In this document: positions 24,937-33,386 of the stretch, in pieces
How the letters are laid out: every line of letters begins with the position of its first letter
Position numbering within the stretch: the first letter of the stretch is position 1
Assembly (NCBI RefSeq): GCF_014490785.1
Contig: NZ_CP051488.1
Coordinates: forward strand, 4,898,001-4,962,000
Origin: Kosakonia sp. SMBL-WEM22
GTDB lineage: Bacteria > Pseudomonadota > Gammaproteobacteria > Enterobacterales > Enterobacteriaceae
Length of the DNA: 64,000 nucleotides
Direction of reading: 5' to 3'
Made by a program: the position numbers and the translations under genes
Notes under the pieces: model-generated
What the model was told of the DNA's origin: nothing
Database searches by the model: none
The model's input: the letters and a program-made list of their open reading frames with translations, nothing else

Positions 24937-25947
24937 ATGAAACGAGAACTTGCCATCGAATTCTCCCGTGTTACCGAAGCTGCGGCGCTGGCTGGCTATA
25001 AGTGGCTGGGGCGCGGCGATAAAAACACGGCGGACGGCGCAGCGGTACACGCTATGCGCATTATGCTCAACCAGGTCAACATTGACGGCACAATTGTCAT
25101 CGGCGAAGGGGAGATCGACGAAGCGCCGATGCTCTTTATCGGTGAGAAAGTGGGCACTGGCAAAGGCGATGCGGTTGATATTGCCGTCGATCCGATTGAA
25201 GGAACACGTATGACGGCGATGGGCCAGGCCAACGCGCTGGCGGTGCTGGCGGTCGGCGACAAAGGCTGCTTCCTCAACGCGCCGGACATGTATATGGAGA
25301 AGCTGATCGTCGGTCCCGGTGCCAGAGGCGCTATCGATCTCAACCTGCCCCTGGCCGATAACCTGCGCAATATCGCCGCCGCGCTCGGTAAACCGCTCAG
25401 CGAACTGACGGTCACCATTCTTGCCAAGCCGCGCCATGATGCGACTATCGCCGAATTACAGGCGCTGGGCGTGCGCGTGTTTGCCATTCCCGATGGCGAT
25501 GTCGCCGCCTCGATCCTCACCTGCATGCCCGACAGCGAAGTGGATGTGCTCTACGGGATTGGCGGTGCGCCGGAAGGCGTGGTGTCGGCGGCGGTAATTC
25601 GCGCGCTCGATGGCGATATGCAGGGCCGGCTGCTGGCGCGTCACCAGGTGAAAGGCGACAGCGAAGAGAACCGCCGTATCGGCGAGCAGGAGTTGAAACG
25701 CTGCCGCGGTATGGGGATTGAGGCGGGCAATGTGCTGCGCCTCGATGAGATGGCGCGCAGCGATAATGTCATCTTCTCCGCCACCGGCATCACCAAAGGC
25801 GATCTGCTGGACGGCATTACGCGCAAAGGCAATATGGCGACCACCGAGACGCTGCTCATCCGCGGTAAATCGCGCACCATTCGCCGGATTCAATCGATCC
25901 ATTATCTGGATCGTAAAGACCCGGACGTACAACGACATATACTGTAA
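24937..25947 (+). CDS. glpX: Class II fructose-1,6-bisphosphatase
   Basis: Mn-dependent phosphatase that can convert fructose 1,6-bisphosphate to fructose 6-phosphate for gluconeogenesis on glycerol. It has 336 residues from ATG 24937 (MKRELAIEFSRVTEAAALAG), as in E. coli; in-frame codons back to 24841 run through the intergenic palindrome and are not coding. Metal and substrate motifs are GRGDKNTADGAAV, IGEGEIDEAPML, AVDPIEGTRM (lithium-sensitive phosphatase motif) and YGIGGAPEGV. The palindrome before it may uncouple it from glpFK. Confidence 0.98.
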   Translation: MKRELAIEFSRVTEAAALAGYKWLGRGDKNTADGAAVHAMRIMLNQVNIDGTIVIGEGEIDEAPMLFIGEKVGTGKGDAVDIAVDPIEGTRMTAMGQANALAVLAVGDKGCFLNAPDMYMEKLIVGPGARGAIDLNLPLADNLRNIAAALGKPLSELTVTILAKPRHDATIAELQALGVRVFAIPDGDVAASILTCMPDSEVDVLYGIGGAPEGVVSAAVIRALDGDMQGRLLARHQVKGDSEENRRIGEQELKRCRGMGIEAGNVLRLDEMARSDNVIFSATGITKGDLLDGITRKGNMATTETLLIRGKSRTIRRIQSIHYLDRKDPDVQRHIL

Positions 25948-26043
25948 GTCTATTTGTTCAATTGAGCTTTCCGGCCCGCGCGGGCTGGAAATCTCAGGCG
26001 ACAACCACCAGGATAAGGCAACGTTACAGAACAGGAGAGAACC

Positions 26044-26790
26044 ATGGCGGATTGGGTAACAGGAAAAGTCACAAAGGTGGAATTCTGGACCGATGCACTC
26101 TTCAGCCTCACCGTACATGCCCCCGTTCAACCCTTCACTGCTGGACAGTTCGCCAAGCTTGGGCTGGAGATTGACGGCGAGCGCGTGCAGCGCGCTTACT
26201 CCTACGTCAATGCGCCGAGCAATCCCGATCTCGAGTTCTATCTCGTCACCGTTCCGGAAGGCAAACTGAGCCCGCGCCTGGCCGCCCTGCAACCGGGCGA
26301 TGAACTGTTAATTGTCAGCGAAGCCGCCGGCTTTTTCGTGCTGGAAGAGGTACCGGAGTGCGAAACGCTCTGGATGCTGGCAACCGGCACGGCCATCGGG
26401 CCTTATCTGTCGATGCTGCAGGAGGGGAAAGATCTTGAGCGGTTCAAAAATATCGTTCTGCTGCATGCGGTGCGTTACGGCGCGGACTTGAGCTACCTGC
26501 CACTAATGCTGGAGCTGCAAAAGCGCTATGAAGGGAAGCTGCGCATTCAGACGGTGGTCAGCCGCGAGACGCTCTCCGGCTCTTTAACCGGGCGCGTACC
26601 GGCGCTGATTGAGAGCGGTGCCCTTGAGGAAGCGGTCGGTCTGCCGATGACTGCCGAGACCAGCCATGTGATGCTGTGCGGCAACCCGCAGATGGTGCGC
26701 GACACGACTCAATTGCTGAAAGATACCCGACAGATGGCCAAACACCTGCGCCGCCGTCCGGGGCATATCACCGCTGAACACTACTGGTAA
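26044..26790 (+). CDS. fpr: Ferredoxin/flavodoxin-NADP+ reductase
   Basis: FAD enzyme transferring electrons between NADPH and flavodoxin or ferredoxin, needed for activation of several radical enzymes and for the SoxRS response. It has 248 residues. The FAD-binding motif is RAYSYVNAP (about 50-58), the NADP pyrophosphate motif is ATGTAIGPYLSML (about 113-125), and the nicotinamide side is MLCGNPQMV. The C-terminus ends HYW as in E. coli. AGGAGAGAACC precedes the ATG. It is convergent with yiiR, whose stop directly abuts this one. SoxS control is expected from E. coli, but I could not define a box. Confidence 0.98.
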   Translation: MADWVTGKVTKVEFWTDALFSLTVHAPVQPFTAGQFAKLGLEIDGERVQRAYSYVNAPSNPDLEFYLVTVPEGKLSPRLAALQPGDELLIVSEAAGFFVLEEVPECETLWMLATGTAIGPYLSMLQEGKDLERFKNIVLLHAVRYGADLSYLPLMLELQKRYEGKLRIQTVVSRETLSGSLTGRVPALIESGALEEAVGLPMTAETSHVMLCGNPQMVRDTTQLLKDTRQMAKHLRRRPGHITAEHYW

Positions 26791-27210
26791 TCAGCGAAAC
26801 TTCACTTCAAGCGTCTCGCTGCCAAAACGATTTTTGCCCTGGGTGCCGATCATCGCGCCCAGGTCGATCATCATTACCACGATAATCGCCACCGGGATCA
26901 GGCGTCCCACCGCCCACGCCAGCGTGCCGTTAAGAATTTCCCAGTTGCCTGACAGCAGCATCCATGCCAGCACCATCAGCAGCGCCCAGGCGCCGTGGCG
27001 ACCGCGATCGTGCAGCCGTTTGACCACCACGCAGGCGGTCGGCCAGATCAGGCAGACGAGGATAAATGCCGCCGTCTGGAAATCGAGCATGCCGCCATTC
27101 GCCAGCACAAACAGCAGGGTCATACTCACGACCCACAGCACCATCCAGATCCAGAAATCGCGGCGTCCGATGCGCCCCTTAAACGAAAACAACCACTGCT
27201 GTATGCCCAT
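26791..27210 (-). CDS. yiiR: DUF805 inner-membrane protein YiiR
   Basis: Small membrane protein of unknown function, 139 residues (E. coli YiiR has about 146). The DUF805 signature is the start MGIQQWLFSFKGRIGRRDFW and the loop RLHDRGRHGAW (about 65-75). Four hydrophobic segments lie at about 21-39, 45-61, 74-86 and 99-118. It lies convergently between fpr and yiiQ as in E. coli. There is no evidence for a specific role. Confidence 0.9.
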   Translation of the reverse strand: MGIQQWLFSFKGRIGRRDFWIWMVLWVVSMTLLFVLANGGMLDFQTAAFILVCLIWPTACVVVKRLHDRGRHGAWALLMVLAWMLLSGNWEILNGTLAWAVGRLIPVAIIVVMMIDLGAMIGTQGKNRFGSETLEVKFR

Positions 27211-27323
27211 GTAAGGTTCCTTATTATCGTAATAGCGGCTAGTGTACCCTGGCGGCGGGAGTTTTTGACAAGGCCGCCCAATCTCGTTTTAATCGTCAGC
27301 ACACTCTACAGAAGGCGATGTGA

Positions 27324-27923
27324 ATGAAAGCACGGCGTTACCACTTTTGGCTGCTCTTTTCCGCGCTGGCGTTTTGCGTGCCGGGTTGGGCAGAAGAGGC
27401 GCCAGCCGCCGTCACCGCGCCCTACTTATTGCCAGGTGCGCCTACCTTTGATGAATCTATCAGCCAGTTCCGGGAGAAGTTCAATACCGACAATCCCACG
27501 CTTGCGCTGAACGAGTTCCGCGCTGTCGATAGCCGCAGCGATCGCGCCAACCTGACGCGCGCGGCTACGCGCATCAATGATTATCTCTATGCCTCCACGG
27601 CGCTGGAGCGCGGCACGTTAAAGATCAAATCGATGCAGATCACCTGGCTGCCGGTGCAGGGGCCAGAGCAGAAAGCGACGAAAGCGACGGCGCAGGAGTA
27701 TATGAGCGCCTTTATCCGCGCCTTCTCTCCGACCATGACCGCCGCGCAAAGCATGCAAAAACTGCAAAAGCTGCTGACCAACGGCAAAAACAAGGCCTAC
27801 TACGCTGAGACGGAAGGCGCTGTGCGCTATGTAGTGGCAGACAACGGCGAAAAGGGGCTAACCTTCGCGGTTGAACCGATTAAGCTGACGCTATCTGAAC
27901 CTCTGGAAGGGAACAATAAATGA
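27324..27923 (+). CDS. yiiQ: DUF1454 periplasmic protein YiiQ
   Basis: Exported protein of unknown function with 199 residues, the same as E. coli YiiQ. The signal peptide is MKARRYHFWLLFSALAFC followed by VPGWA-EE, with likely cleavage near residue 23. The mature part has no cysteine and begins with an acidic Ala/Pro-rich stretch (EEAPAAVTAPYLLPGAPTFD). It stands between yiiR and tpiA as in E. coli. Confidence 0.9.
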   Translation: MKARRYHFWLLFSALAFCVPGWAEEAPAAVTAPYLLPGAPTFDESISQFREKFNTDNPTLALNEFRAVDSRSDRANLTRAATRINDYLYASTALERGTLKIKSMQITWLPVQGPEQKATKATAQEYMSAFIRAFSPTMTAAQSMQKLQKLLTNGKNKAYYAETEGAVRYVVADNGEKGLTFAVEPIKLTLSEPLEGNNK

Positions 27924-28030
27924 CAAAAAGCAAAGCCTTTCAGGGGAGGGATCTCTATACTGTTTCTCAGACCATGCTGCCCTGATGGGCGGCCATTTTC
28001 ATTAATTCGCCAAGCGCGTGGAGAGTAAAA

Positions 28031-28798
28031 ATGCGACATCCTTTAGTGATGGGTAACTGGAAGTTGAACGGCAGCCGCCACATGGTAAACGAACTGATTG
28101 CCAACCTGCGTACCGAACTGGCGGGCGTTTCAGGCTGCGGCGTGGCGATTGCGCCGCCGAACCTCTACCTGGACCTGGCAAAACACGCCGCTGACGGTAG
28201 CCACATCATCCTTGGCGCGCAGAACGTTGATACCAACCTCTCTGGCGCGTTCACCGGCGAAACCTCCGCTGAAATGCTGAAAGATATCGGCGCAAAATAC
28301 ATCATCATTGGTCACTCCGAGCGTCGTACTTACCACGCGGAATCCGATGAGCTGATCGCGAAAAAATTCGCCGTGCTGAAAGAGCAGGGTCTGGTTCCGG
28401 TGCTGTGTATTGGTGAAACCGAAGCGGAAAACGAAGCGGGTAAAACCGAAGAAGTGTGCGCTCGCCAGATCGACGCAGTGCTGAAAACGCAGGGCGCGAG
28501 CGCGTTCGAAGGCGTGGTTATCGCGTACGAACCCGTTTGGGCGATCGGTACCGGCAAATCTGCTACCCCGGCGCAGGCTCAGGCCGTGCACAAATTTATC
28601 CGTGACCACATTGCGAAAGCCGACGCGAAAGTGGCTGAGCAAGTGATCATCCAGTACGGCGGCTCTGTTAATGCCAGCAACGCGGCAGAACTCTTTGCCC
28701 AGCCGGATATCGACGGCGCGCTGGTTGGCGGTGCTTCCCTGAAAGCCGACGCTTTCGCGGTGATCGTTAAAGCTGCTGAAGCCGCTAAACAGGCGTAA
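28031..28798 (+). CDS. tpiA: Triosephosphate isomerase
   Basis: Homodimeric TIM-barrel enzyme interconverting dihydroxyacetone phosphate and glyceraldehyde 3-phosphate. It has 255 residues. Active-site residues visible are Lys11 (MGNWKLNG), the electrophilic histidine in IIGHSERRTY (about 95), and the base glutamate in AYEPVWAIGTGKSA with its flexible loop (about 167). GGSVNASNAAEL and GALVGGASLK bind the phosphate. GGAGAG precedes the ATG. An intergenic CCCTCTCCCG palindrome follows, then an anion permease not found here in E. coli. Confidence 0.99.
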   Translation: MRHPLVMGNWKLNGSRHMVNELIANLRTELAGVSGCGVAIAPPNLYLDLAKHAADGSHIILGAQNVDTNLSGAFTGETSAEMLKDIGAKYIIIGHSERRTYHAESDELIAKKFAVLKEQGLVPVLCIGETEAENEAGKTEEVCARQIDAVLKTQGASAFEGVVIAYEPVWAIGTGKSATPAQAQAVHKFIRDHIAKADAKVAEQVIIQYGGSVNASNAAELFAQPDIDGALVGGASLKADAFAVIVKAAEAAKQA

Positions 28799-28808
28799 TG
28801 CTGCTGTT

Positions 28809-28832
28809 ACCCTCTCCCGCCCGGGAGAGGGT
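28809..28832. repeat. CCCTCTCCCG/CGGGAGAGGG palindrome after tpiA
   Basis: A perfect 11-bp inverted repeat ACCCTCTCCCG/CGGGAGAGGGT around CC, in the 39-base gap between the convergent tpiA and the permease gene. It probably acts as a shared 3'-end structure. Same family as 24841-24868. Confidence 0.8.
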
Positions 28833-28837
28833 CTCTT

Positions 28838-30142
28838 CTACAATTTCCCCAGTACCTTAAACCACGCGTAATCAAGCGGCAGCAACAGCAGATAACTCAC
28901 CAGCGCCAGCGCCAGACAGAGCAGCATCCCCGCGCGCGCAGGCACTTTACCAAGCGCCATCGCCACTACAATCGGCGAAGCCTGATAGGGCAGCAGCGGC
29001 GTCGAATAGCCCAGCACCTGAATCATAATCACCGACAGCAGCGGGAAACTGGTGGCGTCGGAAAAGCTCTGCGCCAGCGTGGTAAACAGCGCCGGAACGC
29101 CGTTGGCGGTCATAATAAAATTGAGCGCGGTGGTAATGCCGGTGAGCGCGAGAAAACTGGTGAACGGGCGTTCGGCATCAAGTGGCATCACATGCAATAG
29201 CGCCTCGCCCACCGCGCTACCGATACCCGTTTGCGTCACGGTGATCGCCAGCCCCAGAATCCCGGCGACATAGATGCAGGTGCGAATATTTACCCCGCTG
29301 GAGAACTCATCCCCGGAGATAAATCCGATGCGCGGTAGCAGCGTAACGAAGGCGGCTGCCAGCCCGGTCCACGCCGGACCAATGCCGTGCCAGCTCTCCG
29401 TCACCCACAGCGTCAGCACCACTGCCAGCAGCCACGCGAGACGCCTCTCATCCCTGCTCATCGGCGTAGAGGGCAGCGCTTCACGCATCGCCTGCGGTTT
29501 ACCGGGAAAGAGCCAGCAAATTAAGCCAATCAGGATCGCGCCTTTCAGGATCCCCAGCACCGGCGTGTGCAGCAGCAGATAAGGCAGGTAGTTGAGATGG
29601 ATACCGTAGGAGCCTTCTGCTGCGCCGCTCATCACCAGGTTGGGGACATTAGCGGGCAGAATCGTCGCCGAGAGCTGGAAAGTGCCAAAGCCGACTGCAA
29701 GCGCGAGGCCATACCACGCGCGCGTGCCCTCATTGATACCGGCGCGCGCGGCCATCGCCGCGACAATCGGCATTAACAGCGCAATGCGCCCCATATTGGA
29801 GGGCATAACAAACGCCAGCGCATAGCTGAGCAGCACTACGCTTGCCACCATCTGCGGCCACGAGCCGGTCATCTTCGCCGATAGCGCTCGCGCCGCCCGA
29901 TCCGCCAGCCCGGTTTTGCGAATGGCGATACCAAGCACAAAGCCGCTAAACACCAGCCAGAAAGCGGACGAGGCAAAGCCGCCAAAAATCACCTCCGGCG
30001 GCGCGATTTTCGCGATCATCGCGGCGGTGAAAAAGAGCAGCGCGGTGATGAACTCCGGCAGCAGCGACGTCGCCCAGAGAATAATGGTGATACCGACAAT
30101 AACAGAGGGAAGGAACAGAGGGTGTGAAAGCCAGAATGACAT
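28838..30142 (-). CDS. DASS/SLC13-type anion:Na+ symporter family permease
   Basis: Integral membrane transporter of 434 residues with about eleven hydrophobic segments. It resembles the divalent-anion:sodium symporter family (di- and tricarboxylates, sulfate). Family-like features are AFWLVFSGFVLGIAIRKTG in the first repeat, FVMPSNMGRIALLMPI (a P-S-N-x-x-R element near 113-120), and in the second half TALNFIMTANGVPALF and LGYSTPLLPYQASPI. The substrate cannot be told. AGGAGACAGGC precedes the ATG. E. coli has no gene between tpiA and cdh, so this is an insertion in an otherwise conserved block, though its composition is like its neighbours'. Confidence 0.82.
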   Translation of the reverse strand: MSFWLSHPLFLPSVIVGITIILWATSLLPEFITALLFFTAAMIAKIAPPEVIFGGFASSAFWLVFSGFVLGIAIRKTGLADRAARALSAKMTGSWPQMVASVVLLSYALAFVMPSNMGRIALLMPIVAAMAARAGINEGTRAWYGLALAVGFGTFQLSATILPANVPNLVMSGAAEGSYGIHLNYLPYLLLHTPVLGILKGAILIGLICWLFPGKPQAMREALPSTPMSRDERRLAWLLAVVLTLWVTESWHGIGPAWTGLAAAFVTLLPRIGFISGDEFSSGVNIRTCIYVAGILGLAITVTQTGIGSAVGEALLHVMPLDAERPFTSFLALTGITTALNFIMTANGVPALFTTLAQSFSDATSFPLLSVIMIQVLGYSTPLLPYQASPIVVAMALGKVPARAGMLLCLALALVSYLLLLPLDYAWFKVLGKL

Positions 30143-30215
30143 GCCTGTCTCCTGTAGATTTTTCCAGCAAGTCTACGGCGACAGGCAGAGTGAGTAAATG
30201 CGAATTATGGTGGGG

Positions 30216-30974
30216 TTATTTGAGGATCTCGCACTGATGATCCTGAATCTCTTCCGCCGATGCGCGGTTTAACGCCAGCAGGTTTCGCTCTGTCGCCAGC
30301 AGCACAAACGAGCCGTCCGACTGCTGTGCCAGCGCCAGCGCAAAGCGTCCCATATGCGCTTTCGCGTCCGGCACCTCTTCCGCCAGCATCAGGAAGGGGC
30401 TGCGCTGCGCCAGTTCCGCTGCCGTTACGCGTCGGGCTAAATACTCATGCCCAAGCAGCCCGCCGGGGAACGCCAGCCACTGGCTGCTGATGCGCCCGGC
30501 ATTCTCATTGAGCTTTTCGCGCACGTCGGTCCGCAGGCAGGAGATATGAATGTGGAAATGGTTCTGGGTGCGACCAAGGCGGGAGTTGATGGCTAGCGAG
30601 ACCACCTCATCCGGGATCGGGCTACCGCGCCGGGTGCTCATTACATCGCGTGATTGCCAGGACTGCCAGAAGAAGTTCGGCGTTGCAGTCTTAAGCAATA
30701 TTGGGCTTTCGGTGCCATTGATCTGATAAGTGGGCATTAACAAATACTGCAACGGGCCGTTGCGGTCCTTCATTAACACATAGCCGTTTTTGAGATTCAC
30801 CTGCTCACAGGGTGCGGGATTGTTGTGATTACGCATATTGGGCAGGCACTGCTGAAAGACGATTTGGCGCAACGCGTCCGGGTTGCTGGTGAACTTCATC
30901 CAAATCCATACACCTGCGGCTGCAACGACAATCAGGACCAGCAGGACAATCATAAGATGTTTAACAGTTTTCAT
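30216..30974 (-). CDS. cdh: CDP-diacylglycerol pyrophosphatase
   Basis: Membrane-anchored HIT-like enzyme that hydrolyses CDP-diacylglycerol to CMP and phosphatidate. It has 252 residues from ATG 30974 (MKTVKHLMIVLLVLIV), preceded by AAGGAAG; codons back to 31034 lack support. An N-terminal anchor (about 5-26) leads to a periplasmic domain. The nucleotide-binding histidine triad is NHFHIHISCLR (about 138-148), and GPLQYLLMPTYQINGTESP and NRASAEEIQDHQCEIL are well conserved. It lies downstream of sbp on the same strand, with a REP element between them. Confidence 0.95.
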   Translation of the reverse strand: MKTVKHLMIVLLVLIVVAAAGVWIWMKFTSNPDALRQIVFQQCLPNMRNHNNPAPCEQVNLKNGYVLMKDRNGPLQYLLMPTYQINGTESPILLKTATPNFFWQSWQSRDVMSTRRGSPIPDEVVSLAINSRLGRTQNHFHIHISCLRTDVREKLNENAGRISSQWLAFPGGLLGHEYLARRVTAAELAQRSPFLMLAEEVPDAKAHMGRFALALAQQSDGSFVLLATERNLLALNRASAEEIQDHQCEILK

Positions 30975-31042
30975 TTTCCGCTTCCTTTGCTGAAAGAAAC
31001 GGCATAATAGCGCAAAAATTAAACGAAGTGACAACTCGAATT

Positions 31043-31070
31043 AGCCGGATAGCACTTACGCCATCCGGCT
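31043..31070. repeat. REP-like palindrome between sbp and cdh
   Basis: AGCCGGAT (31043-31050) and ATCCGGCT (31063-31070) surround AGCACTTACGCC, the core of an enterobacterial REP (BIME) element. It stands just after the sbp stop, the usual 3' UTR position. Confidence 0.8.
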
Positions 31071-31086
31071 GGTTTAACAATAAAAA

Positions 31087-32076
31087 TTACCGTTTGCTGA
31101 TCTGATCAAAGGTGCCGCCGTTGGCAAAGTGCTCTTTCTGCGCCTTGCTCCAGCCGCCGAACACATCATCAATGGTGAACAATTTCAGTTTCGGGAATTC
31201 GCTGGCGTACTTCGCCGCAACCTGTGCATCGCGCGGACGGTAGAAGTTCTTCGCGGCAATCTCCTGCCCTTCTGGCGAGTAGAGATATTTCAGATAGGCT
31301 TCCGCCACTTTTTGGGTGCCCTTTTTATCCGCGACTTTATCAACCACCGACACAGTCGGTTCGGCGAGGATAGATTCACTCGGGGTGACGATCTCAAACT
31401 TATCTTTGCCCAGCTCTTTGGTCGCCAGCAGCGCTTCGTTTTCCCACGCAATCAGCACATCGCCAATCCCGCGTTCCACGAAGGTGTTAGTCGCGCCACG
31501 CGCGCCGGAGTCGAGCACTTCGACATTTTTGTACAGCGCTTTGACAAACTCCTGCGCTTTAGCCTGATCGCCGCCGTTCTGGTGCAGGGCATAACCCCAG
31601 GCTGCCAGGTAGTTCCAGCGTGCGCCGCCGGAGCTTTTCGGGTTTGGCGTGATAACGGAGACGCCCGGTTTTACCAGATCGTTCCAGTCGTGGATCTGTT
31701 TTGGGTTGCCTTTGCGCACCAGGAAGACAATGGTCGAGGTATAGGGCGCAGAGTTATCAGGCAGGCGTTTGATCCAGTTTTTGTCGATACGGCCACGCTC
31801 AGCGATCGCGTCAACGTCATAGGCCAGCGCCAGCGTCACTACATCAGCGTCGATACCGTTGATTACCGAGGTTGCCTGTTTGCCGGAGCCGCCGTGCGAC
31901 TGGCGGATCACCACATTGTCACCGGTCTCCTGTTTCCAGTGCGCGCTAAACGCTTTGTTGTACTGCTCATAAAGTTCACGCGTCGGATCGTAAGACACGT
32001 TTAACAGTTGAATATCTTTTGCCAGTACGCTGCTGGAAGCCAGCAGCAGCGTTAAGCCTACGCCCCATTTATTCAT
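31087..32076 (-). CDS. sbp: Periplasmic sulfate-binding protein
   Basis: Solute-binding protein that delivers sulfate to the CysUWA ABC importer. It has 329 residues. The signal peptide is MNKWGVGLTLLLASSSVLA, then KDIQLLNVSYDPTRELYEQY. Sulfate-site motifs are SHGGSGKQ (about 60-67), the TLALAYDVDAIAERG region and the NPKSSGGARWNYLAAW loop. It is adjacent to pfkA and cdh as in E. coli, distant from the importer genes. CysB control is expected from E. coli, but no box was identified. Confidence 0.97.
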   Translation of the reverse strand: MNKWGVGLTLLLASSSVLAKDIQLLNVSYDPTRELYEQYNKAFSAHWKQETGDNVVIRQSHGGSGKQATSVINGIDADVVTLALAYDVDAIAERGRIDKNWIKRLPDNSAPYTSTIVFLVRKGNPKQIHDWNDLVKPGVSVITPNPKSSGGARWNYLAAWGYALHQNGGDQAKAQEFVKALYKNVEVLDSGARGATNTFVERGIGDVLIAWENEALLATKELGKDKFEIVTPSESILAEPTVSVVDKVADKKGTQKVAEAYLKYLYSPEGQEIAAKNFYRPRDAQVAAKYASEFPKLKLFTIDDVFGGWSKAQKEHFANGGTFDQISKR

Positions 32077-32186
32077 CGCCCGCTCTCTTCGGTTGTCAAT
32101 TTTGATGACACCAGCCTGCCAGAAAGGGATCCGATGATTAAAGAATAAAAAAAGATTGGCTATAACTTTGGGGAATATCTTGCGAT

Positions 32187-32215
32187 AAAAAAACGCCCTC
32201 AGCAGAGAGGGCGTT
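32187..32215 (-). terminator. Terminator after pfkA
   Basis: On the minus strand the stem AACGCCCTC/GAGGGCGTT with a six-base TCTGCT loop runs into seven T, directly after the pfkA stop. Confidence 0.92.
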
Positions 32216-32222
32216 ATGCAGA

Positions 32223-33185
32223 TTAGTAGAGCTTTTTCGCGCAGTCCAGCCAGTCGCCTTTGAACGGACGCTTCATGTTTTCAATCGCGTCGATAATGTC
32301 GTGATGCACCATTTTTTCGTTCTGGATACCGACGCAGCGGCCGCCGTAGCCCTGCAGCAGCAGATCGATAGCGTACGCGCCCATGCGGGAGGCGAGAATG
32401 CGGTCGTAAGGCACCGGCGAACCGCCACGCTGGATGTGACCCAGCACGGTCGCGCGGGTTTCACGCTGCGTTTCGCTCTCAATGTACTTCGCCAGTTCGT
32501 CGATATCGCAGATGTGCTCAGTGATGGCCACAATCGCGTGTTTCTTACCTTTGGCAATACCGGCTTTGATCTCGGCCACCAGGTCTTCGCGGTTGAACTC
32601 CACTTCCGGCAGAACGATAAACTCACACCCGCCGGCAATGGCTGCCGCCAGGGTCAGATCGCCGCAGTAACGGCCCATCACTTCAACGATGGAAATACGC
32701 TGGTGCGAAGAGGAGGTGTCACGCAGGCGGTCAATCGCTTCAACCACAGTTTGCAGCGCAGTAAAGTAGCCGATGGTGTAGTCGGTACCGGCGACGTCGT
32801 TATCGATGGTGCCCGGCAGACCGATGCACGGGAAGCCCATTTCGGTCAGGCGTTTCGCACCCATATAGGAGCCGTCGCCGCCGATGACGACCAGCGCGTC
32901 AATGCCGCGCTTTTTCATGTTTTCGATAGCCACGGCACGGATATGCTCTTCGCGGAACTCCGGGAAGCGGGCAGAGCCGAGGAAGGTACCGCCGCGGTTG
33001 ATCATGTCAGACACGCTGTAGCGGTCGAGCTGGATCATCCGGTCTTCATACAGGCCCAGGTAGCCGTCGTAGATACCTGCAACTTCCAGACCTTCTGTTA
33101 ATGCTGCACGGACAACGCCGCGGATGGCGGCATTCATGCCTGGCGCATCACCGCCGCTTGTCAACACACCGATTTTTTTAATCAT
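32223..33185 (-). CDS. pfkA: ATP-dependent 6-phosphofructokinase isozyme 1
   Basis: Key glycolytic kinase making fructose 1,6-bisphosphate; an allosteric homotetramer. It has 320 residues from ATG 33185 (MIKKIGVLTSGGDAPGMNAA), equal to E. coli; codons back to 33236 are not conserved. AGAGGT precedes the ATG. Motifs are the ATP loop TSGGDAPGMN, VVIGGDGSYMGAKRL, the catalytic GLPGTIDNDVAGTDYTIG (Asp127 region), EVMGRYCGDLTL and GHIQRGGSPVPYDR. It is bounded by a terminator on its 3' side and probably transcribed alone. Confidence 0.99.
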   Translation of the reverse strand: MIKKIGVLTSGGDAPGMNAAIRGVVRAALTEGLEVAGIYDGYLGLYEDRMIQLDRYSVSDMINRGGTFLGSARFPEFREEHIRAVAIENMKKRGIDALVVIGGDGSYMGAKRLTEMGFPCIGLPGTIDNDVAGTDYTIGYFTALQTVVEAIDRLRDTSSSHQRISIVEVMGRYCGDLTLAAAIAGGCEFIVLPEVEFNREDLVAEIKAGIAKGKKHAIVAITEHICDIDELAKYIESETQRETRATVLGHIQRGGSPVPYDRILASRMGAYAIDLLLQGYGGRCVGIQNEKMVHHDIIDAIENMKRPFKGDWLDCAKKLY

Positions 33186-33386
33186 GACTACCTCTGAACT
33201 TAGGAATGCAAAATAAAATTCTGTGGCCCGAAGCAACTCCCACGGGGAGCGAACAACAATGCTGCAAATAGTATCTCAATCCCCTACTGCTGAATTGATT
33301 CAGGTCAGGCGAAATGGGGGTATTTTATACACAACCTCACTGCCTGACCCACACTTAAAAAACGCGTTACGAAAGCCTCTGCGGGC

